Positions 18,839-20,712 of a stretch of 20,712 nt of DNA are shown one piece after another; position 1 is the first letter of the stretch, and every line of letters starts with the position of its first letter. This DNA comes from Purshia tridentata. Lineage: Eukaryota; Streptophyta; Magnoliopsida; Rosales; Rosaceae. A program made the position numbers and the translations under genes. The stretch is taken from positions 1 through 20,712 of the forward strand of contig QANT01009211.1 in NCBI GenBank assembly GCA_003254885.1. Direction: 5' to 3'. Under the pieces are notes generated by a model. The model saw only the letters and a program-made list of their open reading frames with translations. It was not told the DNA's origin and did no database searches.

Positions 18839-19490
18839 TTGGGTTGGTTGGGATCTCTTAATGATGTTTTTTGCTGCTCTACTTATGAAACCTACCAATA
18901 CGGTCAGCACCAACCACTGAAGTTAGCCTTGAAACTTCCAGGAAAAAACTTCGAATTGGGAGGGCGCTCTGCCCCTCTACTTTGGCAATTCTTCACTGGG
19001 TTAGATTTCCGATCAACTCATCCCAGTACGATTTATGCTGGAAAGGTACGAGGTTGGGCTAATTGACATGTTCCAATTTCTGGCTTTGCACCGATGGTGT
19101 TGTTTATTTTCAAGTTTTGGTGAATGTTAAGTTAATTTATCTTGGTTTAGCTTTGTTTATTTATTTATTTTGGGTTTATGATTATTGGGTTTGCCCATTT
19201 TTTTAGTTTGCATTTTCGTGAATTGTGGTGATATATTTTACGAACTTATGCTATCTAGTACGTTACTTTTGTTTAGGAATATATTGTTTAGTTTATTGTG
19301 TTTCTTGGGTAAACTAGCGTTTATGTAAATCTTATATGAATTTTGGTGCTTCTTAGGTATGTCTGGTTCTTCATTTAATTGCATTTCTATTGTATTTGTG
19401 GGTATATTTAATTTGTAACTAGGATGGAATAAGATTCATTTGGAAGAGAACTAACTCTTGATTCTGGCCATTTTTTAACAGCCTGCATTT
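18839..19490. other. Unassigned segment between the two DHHC-like remnants
   Basis: An open frame at 18839-19066 includes HQPLKLALKLPGKNF and RSAPLLWQFFTGLDFRS. It looks somewhat protein-like but is of no family I recognise. The remainder (19070-19490) is T-rich and resembles a plant intron leading to the acceptor at 19499. Confidence 0.25.
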
Positions 19491-19499
19491 ATCTTGCAG

Positions 19500-19726
19500 C
19501 TTATAATGTTATTGTGGAGCTATTTTATGGTAGTATTTAAAGACCCTGGTTCTGTTCTGGAAAATTGGAAACCTTTAATAGAGGAGGAAATTTTGGAGAT
19601 TGGTAGTTCTCTCTTTGTTAGAAAATATAGCACCTTAGGCTTTCACTTCCACACAAACTTCAGAAGTAGGCTTTTGTAGTCGATGCCAAAATGGCAAGCC
19701 ACCACGATGTCATCATTGCTCTGTTT
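19500..19726 (+). pseudogene. DHHC-type protein S-acyltransferase, broken exon (PAT13-like)
   Basis: After a CTTGCAG acceptor the frame reads LIMLLWSYFMVVFKDPGSV then ENWKP, the second-exon signature of plant DHHC palmitoyltransferases (end of a membrane segment plus the DPG motif). The tail reads VGFCSRCQNGKPPRCHHC followed by SVC, the start of the cysteine-rich domain, split by a GTAAGT donor at 19727 inside the last Cys codon. The two halves are in different frames: a 1-nt shift lies around 19605-19618, and in the second frame a TAG at 19636-19638 sits where family members usually have Glu in an APEAF-like block. The next exon, carrying the catalytic Asp-His-His-Cys, is not found downstream. 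An intact copy would lipidate membrane proteins at the Golgi, plasma membrane or tonoplast. This copy cannot. Confidence 0.8.
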
Positions 19727-19732
19727 GTAAGT

Positions 19733-20160
19733 AGGTTGCTAATGTTGCTCAGTATTTCGGTAATGCTTGTATCTTGGGCACCTGTGTTACTGTGTTTTCT
19801 TGCTAACTATGGCATGTATCTTTTGGCTTGGTCTGACCACACATAATATAGGGGCAGTACTACTATACTGATACAAGAACCATATAAATGTATGCGCAGT
19901 CTTGCCCATATATGCATCACTAATTGAAGTATCATTAAGTCTAGACCTTGGCTCAAGTGGTAATTAATTAAAACGGTTGAAAAGGAGTAGTCTATAAGTA
20001 CTTCAATATTAAATTTACCCTGCCAGTCTCTTTTTTTTTTTTTCCTTTTTTATTTAATATTTGAATGTCTTTGTTCTTAAATTTATTAATCAAGGTTTTA
20101 AGGTTTGCTATCAATTCTTTATTTAAAATGGAAAAATGTATGTGGGGTTATGATTGTTAC
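19733..20160. other. AT-rich DNA between the DHHC remnant and the minisatellite
   Basis: The next DHHC exon would be expected here, but no cysteine-rich or DHHC-encoding frame is visible. A long T run lies near 20030-20043. No gene is seen. Confidence 0.45.
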
Positions 20161-20675
20161 TAACAAACTGCAATTGTCATTAACAATATTTGTTAGTAAC
20201 AATATGTAAGTGGGTTTATTGCATTAACAATATTTGTTATTAACAATATTTGTTACTAACAATATTTGTTAGTAACAATATGTAAGTAGGTTTATGGTAG
20301 TTACTATTTGTCATGTTCAATATATAAGTGCGACTATGATTGTCACTGACAAGTAATGACAATATACAAGTGGACAATGATTGTTACTCTTTGTCAGTAA
20401 CAATATGTAAGTAGGGTTATGGTTGTTATTGCATGTCAGTATCAATATATAAGTAGGGTTATAATTGTTACTGTTTGTCAGTAACAATATGTAAGTACGG
20501 TTATAATTGTTACTAACAAGCAGTAACAATATATAAGTGGGCTATAATTGTTACTGTTTGTTAGTAACAATATGTAAGTGCGACTATGGTAGTCACTATT
20601 TGTCAATAACAATATATGTAAGTGGGTCATAATTGTAGTAACAATATATAAGTACATATATGGTTGTCAGTAACA
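20160..20675 (+). repeat. Minisatellite of 42-bp units, about 11 copies, hairpin-forming
   Basis: The anchor CAATATRTAAGT (with variants) occurs at 20200, 20276, 20318, 20360, 20401, 20443, 20485, 20527, 20568, 20610 and 20642, so the period is 41-42 bp through most of the array. Units contain an inverted pair. The clearest reads ATTGTTACTG, then TTTGT, then CAGTAACAAT: a perfect 10-bp stem with a 5-nt loop. Near 20180-20275 a shorter sub-repeat around CAATATTTGTTA is expanded. Because 42 is a multiple of 3, the minus-strand open frame at 20317-20529 encodes a 14-residue repeat, which is an artefact. Confidence 0.88.
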
Positions 20676-20712
20676 CACAGCCACGTAGTAGCATATTCTC
20701 ACTTCAACTCTA

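Noticed and set aside
19945..19985. tRNA-derived SINE signal (GGCTCAAGTGG resembles a pol III A box)
   Set aside because: The expected B box (GGTTCGANTCC) is not convincingly present 30-40 nt downstream, and no SINE body or terminal run could be delimited.
20317..20529. Minus-strand frame encoding a 14-residue repeat (NPTYILLLT-like)
   Set aside because: It arises because the 42-bp minisatellite unit is a multiple of three; there is no start context and no non-repeat coding sequence.
1..20712. CRISPR array, prokaryotic operon, integron or viral genome
   Set aside because: The repeats are tandem minisatellites or transposon ends without unique spacers; genes have plant introns and plant domains; no viral capsid, polymerase or movement genes were seen.

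Overview
This is nuclear DNA from a flowering plant, most likely a woody eudicot. The evidence is AT-rich intergenic DNA with poly(A/T) runs, GT-AG introns, several small non-autonomous transposons, and plant-specific gene families (an EAR-type ERF repressor, a P-class PPR protein and a plant MBD protein). I could not fix the species from sequence alone.

Layout. 1-6.0 kb holds no intact gene. It contains a 400-bp hAT-type MITE with a perfect 8-bp target duplication, a gene-less CpG/GC-rich patch, a ~940-bp element with long terminal inverted repeats that carries a broken GRF-type zinc-finger sequence, an unidentified coding-like stretch ending in a poly(A) run, and a degenerate ~255-bp tandem array. 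At 6.45-7.18 kb lies an intronless ERF4/ERF8-like repressor with TATA box and CT-rich leader. 7.5-11.6 kb is accessory DNA: a recent 93-bp direct duplication, an older ~190-bp duplication, a copia-like LTR fragment and a 515-bp PIF/Harbinger-type MITE with TAA target duplications. At 11.84-13.54 kb is an intronless PPR gene closely resembling Arabidopsis ABO8 (At4g11690). At 14.77-16.99 kb is a three-exon MBD5/MBD6-type methyl-CpG-binding protein, whose MBD is assembled across the first intron. From 18.5 kb on there is a broken DHHC S-acyltransferase exon (frameshift plus nonsense codon, catalytic DHHC exon absent). The window ends in a minisatellite of 42-bp units, many of which can form a hairpin.

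The three intact genes are all on the + strand but are independent units: an ethylene/stress transcription repressor, an organelle RNA-processing factor and a chromatin reader. Nothing suggests a joint pathway. I did not find a convincing undescribed multi-gene system. The most distinctive structures are the transposon carrying the GRF finger, the hairpin minisatellite and the nested MITE.
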